A stretch of DNA of 64,000 nucleotides from Pseudoalteromonas sp. MEBiC 03607. Its GTDB lineage: Bacteria; Pseudomonadota; Gammaproteobacteria; Enterobacterales; Alteromonadaceae. Below are positions 47,327-56,109 of this stretch, piece after piece (within the stretch, counting starts at the first letter, position 1; each line of letters opens with the position of its first letter). The stretch covers positions 2,180,501 through 2,244,500 of the forward strand of contig NZ_SRRY01000001.1 of NCBI RefSeq assembly GCF_004792295.1. Reading direction: 5' to 3'. The notes beneath the pieces were generated by a model that worked only from the letters and a program-made list of their open reading frames with translations, was not told where the DNA came from and searched no databases. Made by a program: the position numbers and the translations under genes.

Positions 47327-48220
47327 ATGCCTTTGCCATGGCTTGAACCTTTATATCAGCAATTAGCTCAAAGCTATTCGCAGCAACGTTTCCATCATGC
47401 ACAGTTATTTAATGGCGATATCGGTGTAGGAAAACGTGAGCTAGTTGATATGTTAGCTGATGCGTTACTGTGCTCTAATGCCCATAACCTAATTGCCTGT
47501 GGAAAATGTAAAAGCTGTCAATTAAACCGAGCAAACACACATCCCGACAAGCGCGTTGTAAAGGCTGAAGGCCAAACTATTGGTGTTGATGAAGTGCGTG
47601 AAATTACAGATTTTATTAATCATTCATCAGCTCAAAATGGTAATAAAGTGGTGGTACTTGAACACAGTCATAAAATGACTACCGCAGCTGCAAATGCCTT
47701 GTTAAAAACTCTTGAAGAACCCAGTTTAAATCGATACCTGCTTTTAACCTGTGAACAACTGGCTTTATTGCCAGCCACAATTTTAAGCCGCTGTGCAGTT
47801 CATGAGGTAAAGGTAAATCCTAGCCTAGCTAAAAAATGGTTGGGTGAATTTAATATACCTCATTATTCTTGGTTAGAACTATTTGTAGAGCAGCCAATGC
47901 TTATTGAGCATTGGTATAATGAAAAGCAATTAGACTCAATAGATTCCCTCTATAAATTTGCAACTGAGTTAAAAGACAGCGATAATTTCAGTGCTTTAGT
48001 CGAGATCCTTAGCAAAGATAGCACCTTGATTAATGTATTTGTTCTGTTTTTAACAGAACATTTAAAGGAAAAATTAGTATTAGGGATGGATTTTTTCAGC
48101 TACCAAAAAGCGCAACAAGCCATAGCAGAATTTCTGTATAATAGCTCGCATGTGCTAGGTTTAAATATGTCGCTGGCCATTTCGAAGTTAGCGTTTTCAT
48201 TACGTGAAAGCCAAAATTAG
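47327..48220 (+). CDS. holB: DNA polymerase III subunit delta-prime
   Basis: HolB is part of the clamp loader. It has the modified P-loop GDIGVGKREL, the Cys4 zinc module (CGKCKSCQLNRANTHPD) and the sensor motif LLLTCEQLALLPATILSRC in part. Length 297 is a little short of E. coli's 334. It is in the tmk-holB-PilZ-tatD order. Confidence 0.93.
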   Translation: MPLPWLEPLYQQLAQSYSQQRFHHAQLFNGDIGVGKRELVDMLADALLCSNAHNLIACGKCKSCQLNRANTHPDKRVVKAEGQTIGVDEVREITDFINHSSAQNGNKVVVLEHSHKMTTAAANALLKTLEEPSLNRYLLLTCEQLALLPATILSRCAVHEVKVNPSLAKKWLGEFNIPHYSWLELFVEQPMLIEHWYNEKQLDSIDSLYKFATELKDSDNFSALVEILSKDSTLINVFVLFLTEHLKEKLVLGMDFFSYQKAQQAIAEFLYNSSHVLGLNMSLAISKLAFSLRESQN

Positions 48221-48228
48221 GATACATC

Positions 48229-48555
48229 GTGCAAGAATTATTAGTAGATATTGAAGACTTAGAAGAATTATATCGCTGTTACATGCCGTACTTAAAAAAT
48301 GGTGGTTTATTTGTTCGCACTAATATGCGTTTTGAAATGGGCCATTCACTTGCATTAAAAGTTACTTTACCTGATGCATTGGAAGACGATGTAGTGACAG
48401 GTAAAGTTGCTTGGATCACCCCGCAAGGTGCTCAAAGTTCAAATCCACCGGGTATCGGTGTGAATTTTATTGATGACAAAACGAATTTGAATGCGAAGAT
48501 CGAAAAACTTTTGGGTACTATGTTAAACTCTGGCAATCCGACCTATACCATGTAA
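48229..48555 (+). CDS. PilZ-domain protein of the holB-tatD locus
   Basis: This 108-residue protein resembles the type IV pilus PilZ protein encoded between holB and tatD. It has GGLFVRTNMRFEMGHSLALK and the GKVAWITPQGAQSS segment, but lacks the RxxxR c-di-GMP motif, as PilZ proteins of this position usually do. The GTG start has AGGA upstream. Confidence 0.88.
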   Translation: MQELLVDIEDLEELYRCYMPYLKNGGLFVRTNMRFEMGHSLALKVTLPDALEDDVVTGKVAWITPQGAQSSNPPGIGVNFIDDKTNLNAKIEKLLGTMLNSGNPTYTM

Positions 48556-48568
48556 TAAAAGTAGTACC

Positions 48569-49348
48569 ATGATTGTAGATTCTCATTGCCATTTAGACAG
48601 GCTCGATTTCGATAAACTCGACCTTAATTTAGACCAAGTACTTGAAAATGCTCGCGCAAAGAAAGTTGAACATTTTTTGTGCGTGAGTGTCACTTTAGAT
48701 CAATTCCCAACGATGCTGGATAAAATCAAACACTATCCAGATGTTTCAGCATCATGCGGCGTTCACCCACTTGATCAAAAAGACGCGCTCGATAAGCAAA
48801 AACTTATTTCACTTGCTAGCCACGATAAAGTGGTTGCGATAGGTGAAACCGGTCTAGATTACTATTACTCAAAAGACACCCATATAGTTCAGCAAGAAAG
48901 TTTTGTTGGTCATATCGAGGTTGCTAATGAGCTCAATAAGCCGCTAATTATTCATACTCGTGATGCCAGAGAAGACACCATTAATCTAATGCGTGCGCAT
49001 AATGCAGAGAATTGTGGTGGTGTATTACACTGCTTTACAGAAAACTGGGAAATGGCCAAAAAAGCCATTGATATGGGCTTTTATATCTCGATTTCGGGTA
49101 TCGTTACATTTAAAAATGCCGTTGAGCTAAAAGATGTTGTAAAGCAAATCCCGCTTGATCGCTTATTAATTGAAACAGACTCACCCTATTTAGCGCCTGT
49201 TCCTTATCGTGGTAAAACAAATCAACCAGCCTACGTTGAAGATGTAGCTTACTACATCGCTGAGTTAAAAGGACTTACTTTTAACGAGTTAGCCGAAGCA
49301 ACAACTAACAACTTTTACTCGTTGTTCAATCAAGCTAAAAGGGCGTAG
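48569..49348 (+). CDS. TatD-family deoxyribonuclease (YcfH-like)
   Basis: This 259-residue metal-dependent hydrolase has DSHCHLDRL (metal-binding His pair), IGETGLDYYY (Glu), IIHTRDAREDT and the C-terminal LIETDSPYLAP. It is in the conserved position of YcfH after PilZ. DNA or peptide substrate is unclear for this subgroup. Confidence 0.92.
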   Translation: MIVDSHCHLDRLDFDKLDLNLDQVLENARAKKVEHFLCVSVTLDQFPTMLDKIKHYPDVSASCGVHPLDQKDALDKQKLISLASHDKVVAIGETGLDYYYSKDTHIVQQESFVGHIEVANELNKPLIIHTRDAREDTINLMRAHNAENCGGVLHCFTENWEMAKKAIDMGFYISISGIVTFKNAVELKDVVKQIPLDRLLIETDSPYLAPVPYRGKTNQPAYVEDVAYYIAELKGLTFNELAEATTNNFYSLFNQAKRA

Positions 49349-51204
49349 TGGTGCAAGGCGTATCAAATTTACCTCAGTTAGTAATGGGGCCAATGGTACG
49401 CCGAGCAGATGCAGGGCGAGTGTGCTTTCAATTTGTTACAACTGTGCCTTGCCAATACCGAATTGAGTTTAAAGGTGTTGATACTTACTCTAACTTAGAG
49501 TCAATTCAATTAGGGCAACATCTTTACTTAAATTTCATCAATGTCATGCCAGTCAGTGGCCAGTTTACAGTAGATTCACTGATCTATTATTCGTTACATG
49601 ATGAAGATAAAAGCATTGATCTGTCGTCTTATTGCTACGAGCGAGCTGAATCTCCTGCATTTGTGATCCCCAATAGGCTCGATAGAATTCTTCATGGTTC
49701 CTGTCGTAACCCTCATCACCCAGCAAAAGATAGTCTCGTTGCTGCTGACAAATGGCAAAATGACCAGCGTCAATCTCTTAATGCAGGTGCTGACTTATTA
49801 TTGTTATCTGGCGATCAAATATATGCAGATGATGTCGCAGGGCCTATGCTGCTCGCGATTGAAAAAGTGATTAGCTTGTTTGGTGTGTTTGTAGAGCCAG
49901 CGCTTGATTTAGATTTACCAGCAGGGTTTGAGCAGCAACTTTATCAGCGCCATTTACACTTACCCAAAGTGCCTTGGCAAAAACGCAGCAAATTTGGTGT
50001 TGGTTATTGGCTTAAAAAAGATGAGCCGCACTTCTCAAGCTTAAAAGCTGAAAACCACTTAATCCATTTTCAAGAATTTATAGCGCTTTATTTATTAAAC
50101 TTCAGCGCGGTTACTTGGCAGCTAATTGAGTTCGAATCAATTGAATGCCCAGCATTAGCCCCTAAATACGCTAATCTATTTAAACTTGAAAAAGATGCAC
50201 TGCTTGGTTTTGCAAAGGGTCTTCACAGTGTCGAAAGGTTATTCGCCAATGTGTCGACATTGATGATGTTTGATGATCATGATGTCACCGATGATTGGAA
50301 CTTAACCGCAGGATGGGAGCAGGCTATTTATCAGCACCCAGCTAGCCGACGCATAGTAAATAATGGCCTGATTAGTTATTGGTTAATGCAAGGGATTGGT
50401 AATGATGCGGGTACTAACTCATTGTCTTTATTGCCAAGTTTTAAGCAGAGTTTAAAGCAGCAGAGTTGGCATTTTAAAGACTTTGATAAGCTAATACTCA
50501 ATTTTAACCATTGGCATTATGAGCTTAATACCATACCCAAAGTTGTGGTGCTCGATACCCGAACCCATCGCTGGCGTAATGAACAAAACTTCAATGAACC
50601 ATCTGGCTTACTTGATTGGGAAAGGCTAACGGAACTAGAAGAAAGCTTATTGTCTCACGATAAAGTGATTATTGTATCTCCAGCACCGGTGTTTGGTGTT
50701 AAATCAATTGAAGCAATCCAAGCTATTTTTAATTTTTGTGGGCAACCTTTGCTAGTTGATGTTGAAAACTGGATGGCCCACGAAGGTTCCGCTAAAAAGC
50801 TACTTGATACTTTCCGCCGTGAAGATACACCAAAAGAAACCTTGATACTCTCTGGTGATGTACATTATTCATTTTGTTTTTCAGTGCAAAAGCGCTTTGG
50901 CAAACATAAAAACCGTATTTGGCAGTTAACCGCCAGTGGTATTAAAAATGAGTTTCCTCGCAAGCTCATTAATGTACTCGATAAGCTAGATTCGATTTTA
51001 TATGCCCCAAAAAGCCCACTTAACTTTTTTACTAAACGTTGGCAGATGGAAGTTGATAAACACCAAACTATGGGGGAAGGGCAAAAGTATTTGGTTAGTA
51101 ATGCAGCTATCAGTTTGATAGAGCTCAATGATGGTTTGCTCGCAAAATATGAACTAATTCATGCTGACAACCAAATTACAGAATTCGATTTAAACACACA
51201 TTAA
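49348..51204 (+). CDS. PhoD-like metallophosphatase
   Basis: This 618-residue protein has the PhoD/alkaline phosphatase D motifs: SCRNPHHPAKD near residue 115, LSGDQIYADD (metal-binding Asp), MFDDHDVTDDW and LSGDVHYSF. It lacks a signal peptide, so it is probably cytoplasmic, unlike classical PhoD. It starts 1-4 bp overlapping with the tatD stop and is likely co-transcribed. The substrate is not known. Confidence 0.88.
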   Translation: MVQGVSNLPQLVMGPMVRRADAGRVCFQFVTTVPCQYRIEFKGVDTYSNLESIQLGQHLYLNFINVMPVSGQFTVDSLIYYSLHDEDKSIDLSSYCYERAESPAFVIPNRLDRILHGSCRNPHHPAKDSLVAADKWQNDQRQSLNAGADLLLLSGDQIYADDVAGPMLLAIEKVISLFGVFVEPALDLDLPAGFEQQLYQRHLHLPKVPWQKRSKFGVGYWLKKDEPHFSSLKAENHLIHFQEFIALYLLNFSAVTWQLIEFESIECPALAPKYANLFKLEKDALLGFAKGLHSVERLFANVSTLMMFDDHDVTDDWNLTAGWEQAIYQHPASRRIVNNGLISYWLMQGIGNDAGTNSLSLLPSFKQSLKQQSWHFKDFDKLILNFNHWHYELNTIPKVVVLDTRTHRWRNEQNFNEPSGLLDWERLTELEESLLSHDKVIIVSPAPVFGVKSIEAIQAIFNFCGQPLLVDVENWMAHEGSAKKLLDTFRREDTPKETLILSGDVHYSFCFSVQKRFGKHKNRIWQLTASGIKNEFPRKLINVLDKLDSILYAPKSPLNFFTKRWQMEVDKHQTMGEGQKYLVSNAAISLIELNDGLLAKYELIHADNQITEFDLNTH

Positions 51205-51219
51205 TCGAATAATCAGAAT

Positions 51220-51255
51220 AAAAAACGCCCAGAACGAATCCGCATTGTTCTGGGC
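51220..51255 (-). terminator. Rho-independent terminator, minus strand, after rsmF
   Basis: A 9-bp stem GCCCAGAAC / GTTCTGGGC is followed on the minus strand by T's. It is 200 bp beyond the rsmF stop, and could act on both convergent units. Confidence 0.65.
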
Positions 51256-51458
51256 TTAGGGGTGGCTCGTGCGAGCCTGCGCTAACTATAAAAAAACACC
51301 TTCTAAATTCAGTAGGGAGAAGTAGAAAGTACTTTTAAGTGTAGTTAATTAGCAGGAAATTGCACGGTAAATGTACAAATTTTATACTAGTTTAAAATCA
51401 GCCTGTTACGGCTTTTTACCTAAAAAGGTGCCTACTTTATACAAGCCTTATGCGCAAC

Positions 51459-52898
51459 TTATACCCAAGTTATCAACTGGGCATTTTGTACTAAATCACG
51501 TGGTAATGAGTTCTTAATTTTATTCTTTTGCCACTTACCAAGGCCTACCGGACAGCCACATAACATTAACACTACTTCACCATTATCTTGAGTTGGTTTT
51601 TCAAGCCGAATATCTTTACCGTTAAAGTAATCGTTTGCTTGGCAAGCAGACATCTCAAAGGTATTTTTATCGCAATCTTGGCCAAATACGGTGGCAAATT
51701 CATGCGCTAAGCGAACCCCACCTTTGTGAATTACACCAAGTTGAATACCTAAACGTGAGTATTTAATTTTATCTTGCAGTTCATCAAAGCCATCAGGAAA
51801 CAACCAAAGCTCTTTATCACGCTGCATTAAGGTGCCTTTAAGTGATTTTAGACCGAACTGTTTTTTAATTGTTTGCATAAACGCTTGGCTTTGCTTTTTA
51901 TCAAACTCAGCAAACGGAAATGCGCCTTTCTTAACTTTTTGATTGGGGTTATCGCTTGACGCTATTTTCTTAAATTTAGCGATGAAGAAACCTTCACTAT
52001 CGTAAGTTTGCGGCCAAACGTGCAAATAACCTTCGCTGGTTGTCGCTTTATCTGCGCCATCGAACAGGCTATCGAGTGATTGTACTTCTATGCAATCAGG
52101 GAACTCAGCTAATAGATATTCGCACACTTGTTGGTTTTCAAGGGGTGTTAAAGTACAGGTCGAATAAACTAATGTGCCGCCGGGTTTTAGGGCGTAAAAG
52201 GCACTTTTGATGAGTGCTTTTTGCACAGCAGCAATATCAATATTAGATTCGATTGACCAATTCTTTAGGGCGTCTGCATCTTTACGAACCGTGCCTTCAC
52301 CTGAGCACGGGGCGTCTAGCAAAATACTGTCGAAGCACTCATACATGTAATCTCCAAAGATCACACCATCAAAATGTGATAACGCACAGTTACCAACACC
52401 CATACGTTTGAGGGTTGCTGCCAATACTTTTAAGCGTGACGATGACAATTCATTGGCAATTAACACGCCACTATTATCCATCATGGAAGCGATTTGTGAT
52501 GTTTTTGAACCTGGTGCCGATGCCATATCTAATACCGTATTGCTTTGCTCAACCTCGGCTCTGAGTGCAACCGGCGGCAGCATTGAGCTGGCTTCTTGTA
52601 CATACATAGCGCCACTTAAGTGTAAATCGGTATTACCGATTGCAAGGGCTTCTTCTTCCTCACTTGGACGTGTTAACCAGAATCCTTCTTCACACCATGG
52701 AATTGCTGTTAACTCCCATCCTTTATTGGCGCATTGACGCTGAAATTCATCGACTGACATTTTTAATGTATTTACGCGAACTGAGCGTCTAAGTGGGCTA
52801 CGACAGGCTGCAATAAAATCGTCTAATGATAAATGTTCAGGAAGGTAGCTTTTTACATCATCAATAAATGAGTCTGGAATATATGTATTAGCGTCCAC
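51459..52898 (-). CDS. rsmF: 16S rRNA m5C1407 methyltransferase RsmF
   Basis: RsmF methylates C1407 of 16S rRNA with SAM. The 479-residue protein has [16 protein letters not shown] (SAM site), [15 protein letters not shown] and [13 protein letters not shown], whose Cys residues are catalytic. A C-terminal PUA-like domain follows. It is transcribed away from the prp region. Confidence 0.94.
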   Translation of the reverse strand: MDANTYIPDSFIDDVKSYLPEHLSLDDFIAACRSPLRRSVRVNTLKMSVDEFQRQCANKGWELTAIPWCEEGFWLTRPSEEEEALAIGNTDLHLSGAMYVQEASSMLPPVALRAEVEQSNTVLDMASAPGSKTSQIASMMDNSGVLIANELSSSRLKVLAATLKRMGVGNCALSHFDGVIFGDYMYECFDSILLDAPCSGEGTVRKDADALKNWSIESNIDIAAVQKALIKSAFYALKPGGTLVYSTCTLTPLENQQVCEYLLAEFPDCIEVQSLDSLFDGADKATTSEGYLHVWPQTYDSEGFFIAKFKKIASSDNPNQKVKKGAFPFAEFDKKQSQAFMQTIKKQFGLKSLKGTLMQRDKELWLFPDGFDELQDKIKYSRLGIQLGVIHKGGVRLAHEFATVFGQDCDKNTFEMSACQANDYFNGKDIRLEKPTQDNGEVVLMLCGCPVGLGKWQKNKIKNSLPRDLVQNAQLITWV

Positions 52899-52991
52899 TA
52901 AATGGCTCTCACGTCACGTAATAATAGGCGGATCATACCATTTATAGCGCTTTCGGGGGATATTTTTAGCTTTTTACGAGCGATATTAAAG

Positions 52992-53150
52992 TGTCGACAA
53001 ATTGCCGATATAAATGTCTTTTATAGTCATTATTTTTGATAAATATCATTTTATGTCGACATTTTGCTGGTTTTTTAGTCTATTTTTCCGATCTCAAGGT
53101 TGACACATTCGATGATAGGGCGCATAGTGAACTCACAAATTGTCGACAAT
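52992..53150. promoter_or_regulatory. Three TGTCGACA operators upstream of the prp regulator
   Basis: TGTCGACA occurs at 52992-52999 and 53054-53061, and as part of the 12-bp palindrome ATTGTCGACAAT at 53139-53150, 30 bp before the regulator start. A fourth copy lies inside the gene at 53248-53255. Palindromes of this size suit the FadR-type GntR protein encoded next, suggesting autoregulation and control of prpBC-acnD-prpF. Confidence 0.75.
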
Positions 53151-53179
53151 CTTAATTTAGTACTTAAATAGACCTATTT

Positions 53180-53884
53180 ATGACAGAGCAAAAAGCCAAC
53201 GATAACTACAACGATATCACGATAACAACGGCATCAGACCAAGTGTTTGTCGACATGCGTCGTGAAATTGTACAAGGCACCATTGAGCAGGGGAGCAAAA
53301 TTTCTGAGCCAGAACTTGCTAAACGCTATGGTGTAAGCCGTGCCACCCTACGTGAGGCGCTAAATCGTTTAGAGAGCTGTTATTTGGTAGAGCGTAAAGC
53401 CAATGTTGGTTGCCGTGTAGTCGCACTGACCGCTGAGCGTTTAATCGAAGTCTATCAGGTACGTAGTGCCCTTGAGGGGCTCGCTTGTCGGTTAGCTGCC
53501 GACAACATGGAACCTGAAGAAGTGCAGGGGTTAAAACAGTTATTGAACCAGCACTTACAAACACAGCGTGTAAAAGAAGGTGAATCATACTACCAAGAAG
53601 CGGGCGACCTTGATTTTCATTATCGCATTATAAAAGGGTCGAAAAACGCACACTTAATTCATCTTTTATGTAATGAGTTGTACCAGTTAATTCGTATGTA
53701 CCGTGTACAAATGGGTATGGTTGGGCCACGTGTATCAAAAGCATTTGATGAACACTTGGCTATTATTAATGCCATTGAAAACCATGACGGTGAATTAGCC
53801 GAAATGCTTATGAAACGCCATATCAGCGCGTCTCAGGCAAATATTCAGACGAAGTTTGACTTACTCGCAGCAAAAAATCAGTAG
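53180..53884 (+). CDS. GntR/FadR-family (FCD) regulator of the methylcitrate operon
   Basis: This 234-residue protein has an N-terminal winged helix (residues about 20-80, SKISEPELAKRYGVSRATLR) and a C-terminal FCD helical domain (about 90-225) with the metal-binding His and Asp pattern (DLDFHYRIIKGS, ISASQAN). It is the first gene of the propionate cluster, 83 bp before prpB. It probably represses the cluster and responds to a methylcitrate-cycle metabolite; that is inference. Confidence 0.92.
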   Translation: MTEQKANDNYNDITITTASDQVFVDMRREIVQGTIEQGSKISEPELAKRYGVSRATLREALNRLESCYLVERKANVGCRVVALTAERLIEVYQVRSALEGLACRLAADNMEPEEVQGLKQLLNQHLQTQRVKEGESYYQEAGDLDFHYRIIKGSKNAHLIHLLCNELYQLIRMYRVQMGMVGPRVSKAFDEHLAIINAIENHDGELAEMLMKRHISASQANIQTKFDLLAAKNQ

Positions 53885-53967
53885 CACCGTAGTTAAACAG
53901 TCACAATTTAGATTTAAAAATAGAGTCAGCCAAAGAGCTGAAACCGTTCAAAGATAGGAGTTATCCA

Positions 53968-54843
53968 ATGTCAGCAGGATTAAAGTTCAAACAAGCAATT
54001 GCCAACAACAAGCCATTGCAAGTGGTTGGCACCGTCAATGCGTACTGCGCAATGATGGCAGAGAAAACAGGTCACCAAGCACTTTACCTCTCAGGTGCAG
54101 GTGTTGCTAACGCGTCATACGGCATGCCAGATTTAGGTATGACTAGCCTAGATAACGTACTTGAAGATATTCGTCGAATTACCAGCGCTACCGACTTACC
54201 GCTTCTTGTTGATGCTGACACAGGTTGGGGCGGTGCATTTAATATTGCTCGTACCGTTAAAGAAATGACTAAAGCGGGTGCTGCGGGCTTCCATATTGAA
54301 GACCAAGTAGCACAAAAACGTTGTGGTCACCGTCCTAATAAAGAGATCGTGTCTAAAGATGAAATGGTTGACCGTATTAAAGCTGCGGTTGATGCCAAAA
54401 CAGACAGTGATTTTTACATTATGGCGCGTACTGATGCATTCCAAAAAGAAGGCTTAAATGCAGCGATTGACCGCGCAGCAGCGTGTGTTGAAGCTGGCGC
54501 AGACGCTATCTTTGCAGAAGCTGTGCATGATTTAGCAGATTACCAAGCGTTTGCTAAAGCGTTAAATGTGCCAATTCTTGCGAATATCACTGAATTTGGT
54601 CAAACACCGCTCTATACAAAAGAGCAGTTAAGCGAAGTTGGTGTTGAAATTGTACTTTATCCATTAAGTGCATTTAGAGCGATGAACAAAGCAGCGCTTA
54701 ATGTGTATTCGTCTATTCTTAACGAAGGCTCACAACAAAGCCAATTAGACAACATGCAAACACGTGCAGAATTATATGAGTTTTTAGATTACCACTCATA
54801 TGAAAACACACTCGATAACCTTTTCTCAGCTAAAAAATCATAA
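53968..54843 (+). CDS. prpB: 2-methylisocitrate lyase PrpB
   Basis: PrpB cleaves 2-methylisocitrate to pyruvate and succinate. The active-site KRCGHRPNK with Cys119 and the metal-binding VDADTG (82-84) are present. Length 291. AGGAG precedes the ATG. Confidence 0.96.
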   Translation: MSAGLKFKQAIANNKPLQVVGTVNAYCAMMAEKTGHQALYLSGAGVANASYGMPDLGMTSLDNVLEDIRRITSATDLPLLVDADTGWGGAFNIARTVKEMTKAGAAGFHIEDQVAQKRCGHRPNKEIVSKDEMVDRIKAAVDAKTDSDFYIMARTDAFQKEGLNAAIDRAAACVEAGADAIFAEAVHDLADYQAFAKALNVPILANITEFGQTPLYTKEQLSEVGVEIVLYPLSAFRAMNKAALNVYSSILNEGSQQSQLDNMQTRAELYEFLDYHSYENTLDNLFSAKKS

Positions 54844-54867
54844 CGACAACATATAAGGAGAACACTC

Positions 54868-55992
54868 ATGGTAGATAAAGCATTAGGCGGCGCAGGTTTA
54901 CGTGGTCAAGTAGCAGGTGAAACAGCACTGTGTACAGTAGGTAAGTCAGGTTCAGGTTTAACTTATTGTGGTTATGATATTAGTGAATTAGCAGATAAAG
55001 CGCAGTTTGAAGAAGTGTCATTTTTACTGTCGCGTGGTGAATTACCAACAGAATCTGAGCTTACTGAATATAAAGCAAAGCTAAAATCACTACGTGGTTT
55101 ACCTGAAGCACTAAAAACAGTGCTTGAAAACATCCCTAAAGACGCACATCCAATGGATGTAATGCGCACCGGTTGTTCTATGCTAGGTAACCTAGAAATG
55201 GAGCAAGATTTCTCACAAGCGAATGATGCGATTGACCGCCTAGTTGCCGTATTCCCAAGCATTATTTGTTACTGGTATCGTTTTAGTCATGACGGCGTTC
55301 GTATCGACACTGAAACTGATGATGATTCGGTAGGTGCACACTTTTTACGTTTATTACATGACAAAGCACCATCAGCACTGTTTGAGCAAGTAATGAATGT
55401 GTCTTTAATTCTTTATGCTGAGCATGAGTTTAATGCATCGACATTTACTGCGCGTGTGTGCGCATCAACATTGTCGGATATTCACTCTTGCGTAACCGGT
55501 GCTATCGGTAGCTTACGTGGTCCACTGCATGGCGGTGCAAACGAAGCCGCTATGGATATGATTGAAGGCTTCACAAGCCCAGATCAAGCTGAAGATGCAC
55601 TGATGGGTATGCTTGAGCGTAAAGACAAGATCATGGGCTTTGGTCACGCTATCTACCGCGAATCAGATCCACGTAACGTGATCATCAAAAAATGGTCAGA
55701 AAAACTGGCTGCAGAAGTGGGTGACGATGTTCTTTATCCAGTGTCTGTTCGCTGTGAAGAAGTTATGTGGCGTGAAAAGAAATTATTCTGTAATGCTGAT
55801 TTCTTCCATGCATCTGCGTATCACTTCATGGGTATTCCAACTAAGTTATTCACGCCAATTTTCGTGATGAGTCGTGTAACAGGTTGGACAGCACACGTGA
55901 AAGAGCAACGTGCTAACAACCGTATCATTCGCCCAAGTGCAGATTATACGGGCCCAGAAGCGCGCAGCTATACGCCAATTTCTGAGCGTTAA
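54868..55992 (+). CDS. prpC: 2-methylcitrate synthase PrpC
   Basis: PrpC condenses propionyl-CoA with oxaloacetate. It is a citrate-synthase fold of 374 residues with the catalytic His in GPLHGGANEAA and in GFGHAIYRESDPR, and Asp in the CNADFFHASAYH region. It lies 24 bp after prpB with AAGGAGA. Confidence 0.95.
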   Translation: MVDKALGGAGLRGQVAGETALCTVGKSGSGLTYCGYDISELADKAQFEEVSFLLSRGELPTESELTEYKAKLKSLRGLPEALKTVLENIPKDAHPMDVMRTGCSMLGNLEMEQDFSQANDAIDRLVAVFPSIICYWYRFSHDGVRIDTETDDDSVGAHFLRLLHDKAPSALFEQVMNVSLILYAEHEFNASTFTARVCASTLSDIHSCVTGAIGSLRGPLHGGANEAAMDMIEGFTSPDQAEDALMGMLERKDKIMGFGHAIYRESDPRNVIIKKWSEKLAAEVGDDVLYPVSVRCEEVMWREKKLFCNADFFHASAYHFMGIPTKLFTPIFVMSRVTGWTAHVKEQRANNRIIRPSADYTGPEARSYTPISER

Positions 55993-56013
55993 TCGTTAAT
56001 TAAATCAGTGATA

Positions 56014-56045
56014 GGGGTAGCTTAGCTGCCCCTTTATAAAGGGGC
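56014..56045 (+). other. Alternative overlapping hairpins between prpC and acnD
   Basis: GGGGTAGC-TTA-GCTGCCCC (56014-56032) and GCCCC-TTTATAAA-GGGGC (56028-56045) share the same GCCCC and cannot form together. Neither has a T tail. The arrangement could regulate read-through or stabilise mRNA in the 117-bp gap. This is inference. Confidence 0.5.
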
Positions 56046-56109
56046 GAAATAAATACAAAAACAATCAGCCCACCTTTGTTCACCGTCACCAAGTACAAGT
56101 AGAATCATC

